8,133 nt of DNA, from contig CBDTYW010000173.1 in the NCBI GenBank assembly GCA_965364735.1, positions 1 through 8,133 of the forward strand, in the 5' to 3' direction. Below are positions 1 through 6,121 of the stretch, piece after piece (positions within the stretch are counted from its first letter, which is position 1; every line of letters begins with the position of its first letter). The position numbers and the translations under genes were made by a program. The DNA comes from CBDTYW01 sp965364735 (GTDB lineage Bacteria > Actinomycetota > Nitriliruptoria > Nitriliruptorales > Nitriliruptoraceae). The notes beneath the pieces are model-generated. The model was given only the letters and a program-made list of their open reading frames with translations. It was not told the DNA's origin and ran no database searches.

Positions 1-1
1 G

Positions 2-649
2 CTGCCGACGCGGGCACAGGTCGCCGCGCTTGCCGCGGTCAGCCGCGACCTGTTCCTGCGCACCGGGGGCCTCGTTGCGGGCTTCCTCATGGTCACGGCG
101 GCGGCGTCACGCGCCGACGTCACGACCGCTGCCGCCCATCAGGTGATCTGGCAGTCGTGGCTGCTCGTCGCGTTCATCACCGACGGGCTCGCGATCGCTG
201 CCCAGACGATGATCGGCAACGCCCTCGGCGCGGACAACCGCGCCGAGGCACGTGCGACGGCCGATGACCTCGTCAGGCTCGGCGCCATCGTCGGCGGGGC
301 GCTGTCGATCGTGTTCATGGCTGGGCTGCCCATCATCCCGAAGGTCTTCACCGACGAGCCGACGGTCCTCGCCGTGCTGCCGGCAGCGTGGTTCCTCGCT
401 CACGGTCTCCACGTCATGAACGGCGTCGTGTTCGTTCTCGACGGCGTGTTCATGGGTGCTGAGGACTTCGCGTTCATCCGCACGTGGACCGTGGCCGCGG
501 CGCTGGTCGGCGGCATCACGGCGCAGGTCGCAGTGACCCTCGGCGGGGGCATCTTCGCCGTCTGGGTCGCGATCGCCGTGATGATGATCGGCCGCGCCGT
601 CCCTCTCGCTCTCCGCCTCCGCGGCGACGACTGGCTCAGTACGGCCTGA
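2..649 (+). CDS. MATE family multidrug efflux transporter, C-terminal part (5' end outside window)
   Basis: The frame is open from the first full codon to a TGA and gives 215 residues, roughly the second half of a usual MATE protein of about 440-460 residues. It begins with LPTRAQVAALAAVSRDLFLR and continues with hydrophobic helices. The stretch around AAHQVIWQSWLLVAF, followed by DGLAIAAQTMIGNALGA and an Asn-Arg-Ala-Glu-Ala-Arg turn, is the characteristic start of the second six-helix bundle in DinF-like MATE proteins. Four or five membrane helices follow, ending in an Arg-rich tail (RLRGDDWLSTA). MATE proteins exchange cationic drugs or metabolites for Na+ or H+ across the inner membrane; the substrate cannot be read from the sequence. 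It is the only + strand gene and converges on the small membrane-protein gene, with 32 bases between the stops. The family is well supported; the DinF-like subgroup is inferred. Confidence 0.9.
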   Translation: MPTRAQVAALAAVSRDLFLRTGGLVAGFLMVTAAASRADVTTAAAHQVIWQSWLLVAFITDGLAIAAQTMIGNALGADNRAEARATADDLVRLGAIVGGALSIVFMAGLPIIPKVFTDEPTVLAVLPAAWFLAHGLHVMNGVVFVLDGVFMGAEDFAFIRTWTVAAALVGGITAQVAVTLGGGIFAVWVAIAVMMIGRAVPLALRLRGDDWLSTA

Positions 650-681
650 GCACGGTCTCCGGGGCAAGCTCGGCAGCGCGA

Positions 682-1233
682 TCAGCCGTGGATGTTGACG
701 CAGAGGTCGCCGCCGAGGTTGCGGTTGCCGCAGGTGTCGGCGAACCGCTCGTACTCGGTCCCCATTTCGCTGAGGAAGTACAGCTCGTCGCAGGCCGCGA
801 ACCCGCCGTCCGCGCAGGTGTCCCAGAGCCCGTCGAGGCGGCTGTTGTCGCCGTAGGACTGGCCGCGCTCGGAGGCGAGGTCGCCAAGCTGGTCGATGGC
901 GTCCGGGAGCGCGCGTGACAGCATGACCATGCCGATCCCGACCAGCGCGACCACCACGAGGATGATTGCCCCGACGACGATGGCGATGGTTCGGCCCGTG
1001 TTGCTCGGCATCCCGCCGCCGCTCGCGGGCGCGATCCCGAGCGGTCCCGGCGTGACCGGCGGGGAGTAGGACGACCCCGAGGACCAGGCCATCGGAGGCG
1101 GTGGCGTCGTGGACAGCGGCGCGTTGACGATGCGGCCAGCCCGGCCGCCGGGTGCAGGCGCGTCAGTGTTGCCGAAGTGGTCGTCCACCGGGAGGGCCTT
1201 CGAGATCGAGGATCGACGGATCTCCGACTTCAT
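682..1233 (-). CDS. Hypothetical single-pass membrane protein with four-cysteine C-terminal domain
   Basis: This 183-residue protein has three parts. Residues 1-80 form a low-complexity, Pro/Gly/Ser-rich cytoplasmic-type N terminus. Residues 81-104 are one strong membrane helix (RTIAIVVGAIILVVVALVGI and onward). Residues 105-183 form a probably extracytoplasmic domain with Cys140, Cys148, Cys168 and Cys178, including LDGLWDTCADGGFAACDELY and YERFADTCGN. The pattern Leu-Trp-x-x-Cys...Ala-Cys-Asp-x-Leu-Tyr...Glu-Tyr-Glu-x-Phe...Thr-Cys-Gly resembles tails I recall from uncharacterised actinobacterial membrane proteins; that is memory, not a search. The spacing suggests two disulfides. ATG 1233 has a weak GGAG upstream. 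A second ATG at 1092 would drop the first 47 residues and has no clear ribosome site. It lies 44 bases after the ATPase stop with no obvious terminator, so it may be co-transcribed with the importer, but nothing in it marks it as a transporter subunit. Function unknown. Confidence 0.75.
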   Translation of the reverse strand: MKSEIRRSSISKALPVDDHFGNTDAPAPGGRAGRIVNAPLSTTPPPPMAWSSGSSYSPPVTPGPLGIAPASGGGMPSNTGRTIAIVVGAIILVVVALVGIGMVMLSRALPDAIDQLGDLASERGQSYGDNSRLDGLWDTCADGGFAACDELYFLSEMGTEYERFADTCGNRNLGGDLCVNIHG

Positions 1234-1277
1234 CGGCGGCTCCGCACGGAAACTTGATCCGCGGCGGGTTCGTCAGA

Positions 1278-2066
1278 TCAGAGGATCTGGCTGAGGAAGA
1301 GCCTCGTACGCTCCTCCTGCGGGTTCTCGAAGAAGTGGTCGGGGGTACCGACCTCGACGATCTCGCCGTCTGCCATGAACACGACGCGGTCCGCGACGGC
1401 CTTGGCGAAGCCCATCTCATGGGTGACCACGATCATCGTCATGCCCTGACCGGCGAGGTCCACCATGGCGTCGAGGACCTCCTTGACCATCTCCGGGTCG
1501 AGCGCCGAGGTCGGCTCGTCGAAGAGCATGACCTTCGGCTTCATCGCGAGCGCGCGAGCGATCGCGACGCGCTGCTGCTGGCCACCGGAGAGCTGACCGG
1601 GGGTCTTGTGCGCCTGCTGCGGGATCTTCACCATCTCGAGCAGCCGCATCCCCTCGGCCTCGGCCGCTGCCTTGGGCTCGCGACGGACCTGACGCGGTCC
1701 GAGGGTGATGTTGTCCAGCACGGTCATGTGCGGGAAGAGGTTGAAGGACTGGAAGACCATCCCGCACTCGCGGCGAACCTCCTGGATGTTGCGGATGTCG
1801 TCGGTGAGCTCGGTCCCGTCCACCACGATCTGGCCCGAGTTGTGCTCCTCGAGGTGGTTGACGCAGCGGATCATCGTCGACTTGCCGGAGCCTGACGGCC
1901 CGATGACGACGACGACCTCCTGCTTGCCGACGACCAAGTTGATGTTCTTCAGGGCATGGAAGTCGCCGTAGTACTTGTCCATGTCCTTGATGACGATCAT
2001 GGGCTCACCGGTGCCGCCGGCCTTCATGGCTCCGGCAGTGAGGGATGTGTTCGCGGAGGTGTTCAT
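1278..2066 (-). CDS. aapP: Amino-acid ABC transporter ATP-binding protein (AapP/GlnQ type)
   Basis: This 262-residue ATPase powers a polar amino-acid importer on the cytoplasmic face of the membrane. All nucleotide-binding motifs are intact: Walker A GPSGSGKST at residues 56-64, Q-loop VFQSFNLFPH with Gln106, signature LSGGQQQR at 159-166, Walker B VMLFDEP at 179-185, D-loop SALD at 187-190, and switch histidine His216 in VVTHEMGF. The Phe-Asn-Leu-Phe-Pro-His and Gly-Gln-Gln-Gln-Arg spellings are typical of the polar amino-acid (PAAT) family, as is the C-terminal HFFENPQEERTRLFLSQIL. The ATG overlaps the permease stop as ATGA, which supports this start even though it gives about 23 extra residues before the conserved core (IVIKDMDKYYG); an in-frame ATG at residue 14 is less likely. 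It is the last gene of the coupled aapQ-aapM-aapP set. Substrate class comes from the neighbours; GlnQ or BztD would be equivalent names. Confidence 0.95.
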   Translation of the reverse strand: MNTSANTSLTAGAMKAGGTGEPMIVIKDMDKYYGDFHALKNINLVVGKQEVVVVIGPSGSGKSTMIRCVNHLEEHNSGQIVVDGTELTDDIRNIQEVRRECGMVFQSFNLFPHMTVLDNITLGPRQVRREPKAAAEAEGMRLLEMVKIPQQAHKTPGQLSGGQQQRVAIARALAMKPKVMLFDEPTSALDPEMVKEVLDAMVDLAGQGMTMIVVTHEMGFAKAVADRVVFMADGEIVEVGTPDHFFENPQEERTRLFLSQIL

Positions 2067-3427
2067 CGAGTTCCGACTCCCAGACGAGTTTCGAGGCGCT
2101 GTGACGCGCGTGACATGGAGAAGCAGACGACCCAGTAGATGGCGGCGATGAAGGCGTAGGCCTCCGGCGTGAAGCCCTGGTTGGCGAAGTCCGGGCTGGC
2201 GAGGATGGGCTGGCTCGCCCCGAGCATGTCGCGCAGACCGATGATGATCAGCAGCGACGTGTCCTTGAAGAGCGAGATGAACTGCCCGATCAAGGCCGGG
2301 ATCGAGTTGCGTAGCGCCTGCGGCAGCACGATCAGGCGGGTGATCTTGAGTGGCTGCAGACCGACGGCCTGGCCGCCCTCGATCTGCCCACCTGGAACGG
2401 ACTGGAGTCCACCACGCACGACCTCGGCGACGTAGGCACCGGAGAAGAGCGTGATCATGATGATCGCGCGGGCGACGCTGCCCGGGACGTTGTCCTGCAG
2501 CCCCGGTGGGAACAGGAAGCGAATGCCGAACTCACCCATGAAGAGCAGCGTGATCAGCGGGACGCCGCGGATGAACTCGATGTAGCCGACCGCGATCGGG
2601 CGGATCAGCGGGAACGTCGAGCGCCGCGCGAGCGCCATGGTGACGCCGATGGGGAAGCTCAGCGTGATGCCGGCGAACGCCACGACGAACGTCAGCAGCA
2701 GCCCGCCGAACTGGTTGACCAACCCGAAGTCCGGGAAGACGGACGGCAGCCCGATGCCGAGCGGGGCGTAGGCCTTGGTCTTGAGCCCGGTCAGCGTCCA
2801 GAACGCCACGAGCATCAGGACCATCAGGATGGCGCCGCTGCGGTCGCGGATGACGGCGGGCGCCTTCTGCGCCGCCTGGCGAGCCACCACGAGGAGCGCG
2901 ATGGCTGCGATCGTCATGAGCGTCGGCGTGATCGTGCGCGTCATCGACAGGATCAGCGCGACCCCGATCAACGCGGGTGCCACGATCTTGAGGAGGTCCC
3001 GTGTGGGCGTCCGCGCGGCGTCCGGGTCCCGCGCGAACCCGAGGCCGAGGCCGAAGGTCGCCGCGACGAGGAACACACCGATCCAGATGTTCAGCTCGCT
3101 CAGGCCGGTCGCCTGGAAGGACGGGCCGAGCATGTACGCGCGGACGGGCCCGTTGTAGATGACCTCCCAGCGTGCGTTGAAGAACACGTAGCCGAGAGCG
3201 CGATAGGTGATGTAGGCGAGCAACGTCCCGAAGATGACCGTCAGCACGCTGTTCTTCGCGTCCTTGAACAGGTTGTCGGTGAAGAGCTCCTTCATGTTGC
3301 TGGTGCCGCTGCGCATGGGCGGTGGCGAGGCGACGACCATGCCGTCGCCGCCGGCTCCGCCCCCGCCACCCTGCATGCCGACGGGAAGGTCCGGGTGGAG
3401 GTCGCCCTTGCGCTTGTCCCCGGCCAT
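2063..3427 (-). CDS. aapM: General L-amino-acid ABC transporter permease (AapM/BztC type)
   Basis: The 454-residue inner-membrane permease pairs with AapQ to form the translocation pore. The frame is open much further upstream, to 4003, but that extension is the antisense-like shadow of aapQ. The ATG at 3427 shares one base with the aapQ TGA (TGATG), which fixes the start. Residues 1-55 are hydrophilic and Gly-rich (QGGGGGAGGDG). A family-specific N-terminal half with several helices follows, including the Gly-Pro-Val-Arg-Ala-Tyr region near residue 94. The conserved C-terminal transport domain lies at about 240-445, with Ser-Phe-Pro-Ile-Gly, GYIEFIRGVPLITLLFM, and the ATPase-contacting EAA loop at 335-373 (EVVRGGLQSVPGGQIEGGQA, then LPQALR). 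The ending RASQRLETRLGVG is typical of the family. Proteobacterial AapM proteins are nearer 380 residues, so the extra length lies mostly in the N terminus and the first helical half. Family assignment is firm; the exact amino-acid range is inferred. Confidence 0.93.
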   Translation of the reverse strand: MAGDKRKGDLHPDLPVGMQGGGGGAGGDGMVVASPPPMRSGTSNMKELFTDNLFKDAKNSVLTVIFGTLLAYITYRALGYVFFNARWEVIYNGPVRAYMLGPSFQATGLSELNIWIGVFLVAATFGLGLGFARDPDAARTPTRDLLKIVAPALIGVALILSMTRTITPTLMTIAAIALLVVARQAAQKAPAVIRDRSGAILMVLMLVAFWTLTGLKTKAYAPLGIGLPSVFPDFGLVNQFGGLLLTFVVAFAGITLSFPIGVTMALARRSTFPLIRPIAVGYIEFIRGVPLITLLFMGEFGIRFLFPPGLQDNVPGSVARAIIMITLFSGAYVAEVVRGGLQSVPGGQIEGGQAVGLQPLKITRLIVLPQALRNSIPALIGQFISLFKDTSLLIIIGLRDMLGASQPILASPDFANQGFTPEAYAFIAAIYWVVCFSMSRASQRLETRLGVGTR

Positions 3428-4602
3428 CAGCGTGCGTCCAGTTCGAGGCGACGATTGAAGAAGTTGGCCACCAGCGAGATGCTCAGGCTGAAGGTCAGGT
3501 AGAGGCCCATGATCACGAGGATCACCTGCGGGGCCGGAGCTGCGTTGTTCTGTACTCGGCCGGCGATCGAGGTGATCTCCACGTAGGAGATCGCGACGCC
3601 CAGCGAGGAGTTCTTCGTGATGTTGAGGTACTGAGAGGCCAGCGGTGGGATCATGATCCGGAACGCCTGCGGCAGGATGATGAACCGGTATCTCTGGAAG
3701 GCGGTGAGCGCGATGGCGTTCGCCGCCTCGCTCTGGCCCTTGGCGACGGCTTGGATGCCACCGCGGACGACCTCGGCCACGTGGCTGGCCGTGTAGAGCG
3801 TGAGCGCGATCGTCAGACCGGCGTAGGGCACGAAGACCGACATCCCGCCGGCGATCGATCGGCCGTCGACGATCGGCTGGTCGAGCTTCAGGGCGTTGCC
3901 GACGACGAAGTTCCCGATCGCGAGGACGACGAGGAAGCCGATGATCCCGAAGAGCCCTCCGCGGGCCGGTTCGCCGGTCTGCTCGTTCACGCGCTTGCGC
4001 CACGACGAGATGAGGACCGCGGCGATGAGGCCGAACCCGATCACCGCGAGGAAGCCCGAGGCCGAAGAGTCAGGGTTCAGCCAGGGGACGGCGATGCCGC
4101 GGTTGGACAGGATCACGCCGGGCAGATCCGGGGCCTCGTCGATCGTGGGGAGGTTCTGGACCAGCACGACGGAGTAGGCGAAGAAGATCCAGATGAGGAT
4201 CGGCACGTTGCGGAAGACCTCGACGTACAGGGTCCCGGCCGTGCGGACCGCGGCGTTCTCGCTCAGCCGCGCGATGCCGATCAGGATGCCGAGCACGGTG
4301 CACGCAGGGATGCCGACGAGGATCACCCGGACGGTGTTGCCGTACCCGATGAAGAACGCGTTGAGGATCGTCCCGTCCGCGGCGTCGGTACGGCCCGGGA
4401 CGGCGGAGCCGAAGTCGCGCTGCAGGAAGTCGAAGCTGGTGTCGCGGCCGGCCTCGGTGAGGTTCGTCACGGCGTTGTCGACGAGCCAGAAGAGAAAGGC
4501 GATCACGGAGAGCAGCACCAGCACCTGTGCGACCACCCGGATGACCCGGATGTCGCGGAACCACGGCGGCTTGACGGGCTCGTTGATGATCACGTCCGAC
4601 AC
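3427..4602 (-). CDS. aapQ: General L-amino-acid ABC transporter permease (AapQ/BztB type)
   Basis: This 391-residue inner-membrane permease is close to the usual AapQ length of about 400. It starts at GTG with an excellent ribosome site AAGGGAGGT six bases upstream. Residues 20-42 form the first helix, followed by the family motif around NAVTNLTEAGRDTSFDFLQR (45-61, preceding a conserved Arg-Asp-Phe-Gly). Residues 83-150 hold the next helices, with VEVFRNVPILIWIFF. The insertion at about 150-250 is characteristic of AapQ and absent from short PAAT permeases. The EAA loop lies at 277-313 (HVAEVVRGGIQAVAKGQSEA, then IILPQA), and a final helix pair ends NFFNRRLELDA. It is separated from the binding-protein gene by a terminator and coupled by a one-base overlap to aapM. 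It should dimerise with AapM and receive substrate from the AapJ-like lipoprotein. Family assignment is firm. Confidence 0.94.
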   Translation of the reverse strand: MSDVIINEPVKPPWFRDIRVIRVVAQVLVLLSVIAFLFWLVDNAVTNLTEAGRDTSFDFLQRDFGSAVPGRTDAADGTILNAFFIGYGNTVRVILVGIPACTVLGILIGIARLSENAAVRTAGTLYVEVFRNVPILIWIFFAYSVVLVQNLPTIDEAPDLPGVILSNRGIAVPWLNPDSSASGFLAVIGFGLIAAVLISSWRKRVNEQTGEPARGGLFGIIGFLVVLAIGNFVVGNALKLDQPIVDGRSIAGGMSVFVPYAGLTIALTLYTASHVAEVVRGGIQAVAKGQSEAANAIALTAFQRYRFIILPQAFRIMIPPLASQYLNITKNSSLGVAISYVEITSIAGRVQNNAAPAPQVILVIMGLYLTFSLSISLVANFFNRRLELDAR

Positions 4603-4607
4603 GACGA

Positions 4608-4616
4608 ACCTCCCTT
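4608..4616 (-). promoter_or_regulatory. Strong ribosome binding site for aapQ
   Basis: Read on the - strand the bases are AAGGGAGGT, a near-complete match to the 16S 3' end, with six bases before the GTG at 4602. It is the best Shine-Dalgarno match I noticed in front of any gene here. It decides the GTG start over other in-frame GTG codons a few codons on, and suggests that aapQ is translated independently rather than by coupling. Confidence 0.75.
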
Positions 4617-4668
4617 GCCCCGAGGGCCGCGCTCTGGACGAACGCGTGCGGCCGTGAGGCCAAGCGCA

Positions 4669-4697
4669 ACGCTAGTGCTCCGCTCTGATCCTGTCGC
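4669..4697 (-). promoter_or_regulatory. Candidate sigma70-type promoter for aapQMP
   Basis: On the - strand, GCGACA (4697-4692; matches four of six bases of TTGACA) is followed after exactly 17 bases by TAGCGT (4674-4669; fits the TAnnnT core often seen in actinobacterial -10 boxes). It lies downstream of the terminator at 4725-4759 and would give a leader of about 60 bases before aapQ. Such weak matches are common by chance in GC-rich DNA. The position between a terminator and a gene with a strong ribosome site is the main argument. A tentative call. Confidence 0.3.
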
Positions 4698-4724
4698 TGA
4701 GAAGTGGACCTGCGTCCGAGAAAA

Positions 4725-4759
4725 AGCCGACGGGGGCGGGCCAGATGGCCCGCCCCCGT
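4725..4759 (-). terminator. Rho-independent terminator between aapJ and aapQ
   Basis: Bases 4730-4742 (ACGGGGGCGGGCC) and 4747-4759 (GGCCCGCCCCCGT) are perfect reverse complements: a 13-bp stem, almost all G:C, around the 4-base loop at 4743-4746. In the - strand transcript the stem is followed by CGGC and then five U (plus-strand AAAAA at 4721-4725), as expected of an intrinsic terminator. On the + strand no T run follows, so it works in the - direction only. It begins 45 bases after the aapJ stop. It should end most transcripts that carry the binding-protein gene, leaving read-through or a second promoter to express the permeases and ATPase. Confidence 0.85.
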
Positions 4760-4774
4760 ACGGAGCTTGCTGAC

Positions 4775-4793
4775 GCGCTGATCAGATCAGCGC
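4775..4793. repeat. 19-base perfect palindrome just after the aapJ stop
   Basis: GCGCTGATC and GATCAGCGC flank a single central A, giving 9-bp arms with no mismatch. It lies 10 bases past the aapJ stop and 15 bases before the terminator stem in transcript order. In RNA it could fold as a short stem with a loop of 3-7 bases, in series with the terminator. As DNA it could be an operator-like dimer site. The location after a stop codon favours an RNA role such as 3'-end protection; that is inference. Confidence 0.55.
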
Positions 4794-4803
4794 ACCCGAT
4801 GGA

Positions 4804-5889
4804 TCAACGGAACGGCGGCGCGTAGTGCAGGCCACCCTCGGTCCAGAGCTGGTTGACACCCGCGTCGAGGCCGAGCGGGGCGATGTTGCGGTCGAAGATC
4901 TCCTGGTAGTTGCCCACCGCGGTGATGACGTCGACGACCCAGCCGTCGGTCGGGAACCCGAGGCCGACGTCGCCGTCCTTCGAGTCGATGAAGCGCTGGA
5001 TGTCGGCGTTGTCGGTCGAGAACCCAGCGATGTTGCCGGAGTTGAGGTCGAACTCCTCAGCCTGGAAGGTCGCGAAGACGACCCACTGGACGATGTCGTA
5101 CCAACCTTCGTCACCCTCACGAACGGCCGGTCCGAGCGGCTCCTTGGACATGACGTCCGGGAGGATCTTGACCTCTCCACCGGCGTAGGTGGACTTGAAC
5201 GACGCCAGACCGGAACGGTCGGTCGTGTAGCCGTCACACGCGTCGTTGCCGAAGTTGGCGGTGACGCCGGCCTCGTCCGCGACGTTGAGGGGCTCGTACG
5301 CGAGGCCACGGTTGGCGAAGTACGTCTGGAGGTTCAGCTCGGTGGTGGTTCCGGTCTGGACGCAGATGATCGGGTTGTCGTCCATCGACGCGATGTCGGC
5401 GTACGCCGAGTCCGCGGGGACCAGCATGCCCTGACCGTCGTAGTAGGTGGTGGCGGTCCACTGCAGTCCCAGCGAGCCGTCGCGGGACGCGGTCCACGTG
5501 CCGTTGCGCATCAGGACGTCGACGTCGCCGGACGAGAGCGCCGTGAAGCGCGTCTCGGCGGTCAGGTCGCGGTACTGGACGGCGTCCGCGTCGCCGAGGA
5601 CGGCGGCTGCGACGGCGCGGCAGTAGTCCACGTCGAGGCCCGAGTAGGAGCCGTTGTCGTTGAGCGAGAAGCCGGCGAGCTGGCCGGAGACACCGCAGAT
5701 GAGCTCACCGCGGTCGGTGACCGTGGCGAGGGTGCCCGCGCCGCCGGAGGGCGACTGCGAGGTCACGTCCGAGGGGTCGGTCGAGGTGGTCTCGTCAGGC
5801 GTCGTCGACGTCTCGGACGAGCAGGCCGTGGCCAGAAGGCCGACGGCCAGGAAGGCGGAGGCGATCCGCGCTGGCTTGTAGATCCGCAA
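4804..5889 (-). CDS. aapJ: Amino-acid ABC transporter substrate-binding lipoprotein (AapJ/BztA type)
   Basis: As annotated this is 361 residues from a TTG start; AapJ proteins are about 340. Residues 1-22 form a compact lipoprotein signal (MRIYKPAR, then a hydrophobic run ending LLATA) with lipidated Cys23. A Ser/Thr/Asp-rich linker runs to about residue 52. The extracellular bacterial solute-binding family 3 fold follows: RGELICGVSG, Gly-Leu-Asp-Val-Asp-Tyr-Cys-Arg-Ala-Val, LTAETRFTALSSGDVDVLMR, TYYDGQGMLVP, ICVQTGTTTELNLQTYF and the terminal LWTEGGLHYAPPFR, all hallmarks of AapJ/BztA. Cys65, Cys90, Cys176 and Cys218 match positions I recall as conserved in this family and may form disulfides. 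TTG 5889 has AGGGAGA six bases upstream. ATG 5928 (AGGTG upstream) would add 13 residues with atypical codons that contain that ribosome site; ATG 6093 is too far. It binds a polar amino acid outside the membrane and hands it to AapQM. The 232 bases upstream, to the methyltransferase stop, show no convincing promoter or terminator. Confidence 0.92.
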   Translation of the reverse strand: MRIYKPARIASAFLAVGLLATACSSETSTTPDETTSTDPSDVTSQSPSGGAGTLATVTDRGELICGVSGQLAGFSLNDNGSYSGLDVDYCRAVAAAVLGDADAVQYRDLTAETRFTALSSGDVDVLMRNGTWTASRDGSLGLQWTATTYYDGQGMLVPADSAYADIASMDDNPIICVQTGTTTELNLQTYFANRGLAYEPLNVADEAGVTANFGNDACDGYTTDRSGLASFKSTYAGGEVKILPDVMSKEPLGPAVREGDEGWYDIVQWVVFATFQAEEFDLNSGNIAGFSTDNADIQRFIDSKDGDVGLGFPTDGWVVDVITAVGNYQEIFDRNIAPLGLDAGVNQLWTEGGLHYAPPFR

Positions 5890-5895
5890 GATGGG

Positions 5896-5902
5896 TCTCC
5901 CT
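5896..5902 (-). promoter_or_regulatory. Ribosome binding site deciding the TTG start of aapJ
   Basis: On the - strand the bases are AGGGAGA, six bases before the TTG at 5889. The resulting signal peptide has a normal 22-residue length. The competing ATG at 5928 would put this motif inside the coding region and lengthen the n-region to more than 20 residues. Confidence 0.55.
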
Positions 5903-6121
5903 GGAGCGTTGTGGACGGCCGGCTGCATCTCTGCACCTGGTTCCCGCTTCCCTGCGGGGCCCGTCGAGCTACGAGGACGATAGGAGACCGTCGGGTCCGA
6001 TGCGCGGACGAATGGACGCCGTCTCACGGAGCAGAACGGAGCGCGGTTGCCCGGCCACAGGAAGAAGAGCGGGTGCGGTCTGTGCCGAGGCATCCGTTCA
6101 TCTGCCGCGCGTCGCCGACCA

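Noticed and set aside
107..667. 186-codon open frame on the - strand opposite the MATE gene
   Set aside because: Antisense to clear MATE helices. The product is charged and low in complexity.
1274..1289. Small inverted repeat CAGATC/GATCTG at the end of the ATPase gene
   Set aside because: Only six base pairs, it overlaps the last codons and the stop, and no U run follows on the - strand. Probably chance rather than a terminator.
3428..4003. Upstream extension of the aapM frame inside aapQ
   Set aside because: It overlaps the conserved C-terminal half of aapQ in another frame and is Arg/Pro-rich. Family similarity and the TGATG junction place the start at 3427.
4650..4661. GGCC-GTGA-GGCC mini hairpin in the aapQ leader
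   Set aside because: A four-base stem is expected often by chance in DNA this GC-rich, and I see no alternative fold suggesting a riboswitch or attenuator.
3322..4773. 483-codon open frame on the + strand opposite aapQ and part of aapM
   Set aside because: It is antisense to two clear permeases. Its product is almost all Arg, Asp, Glu, Gly and Val with no fold-like hydrophobic pattern, as expected of a GC-rich shadow frame.
5890..6121. Promoter for aapJ or terminator for the methyltransferase in the 232-base gap
   Set aside because: A TATCGT near 5980-5990 on the - strand fits a loose -10, but no acceptable -35 lies 16-18 bases upstream, and I found no stem followed by a T run. Too weak to list.
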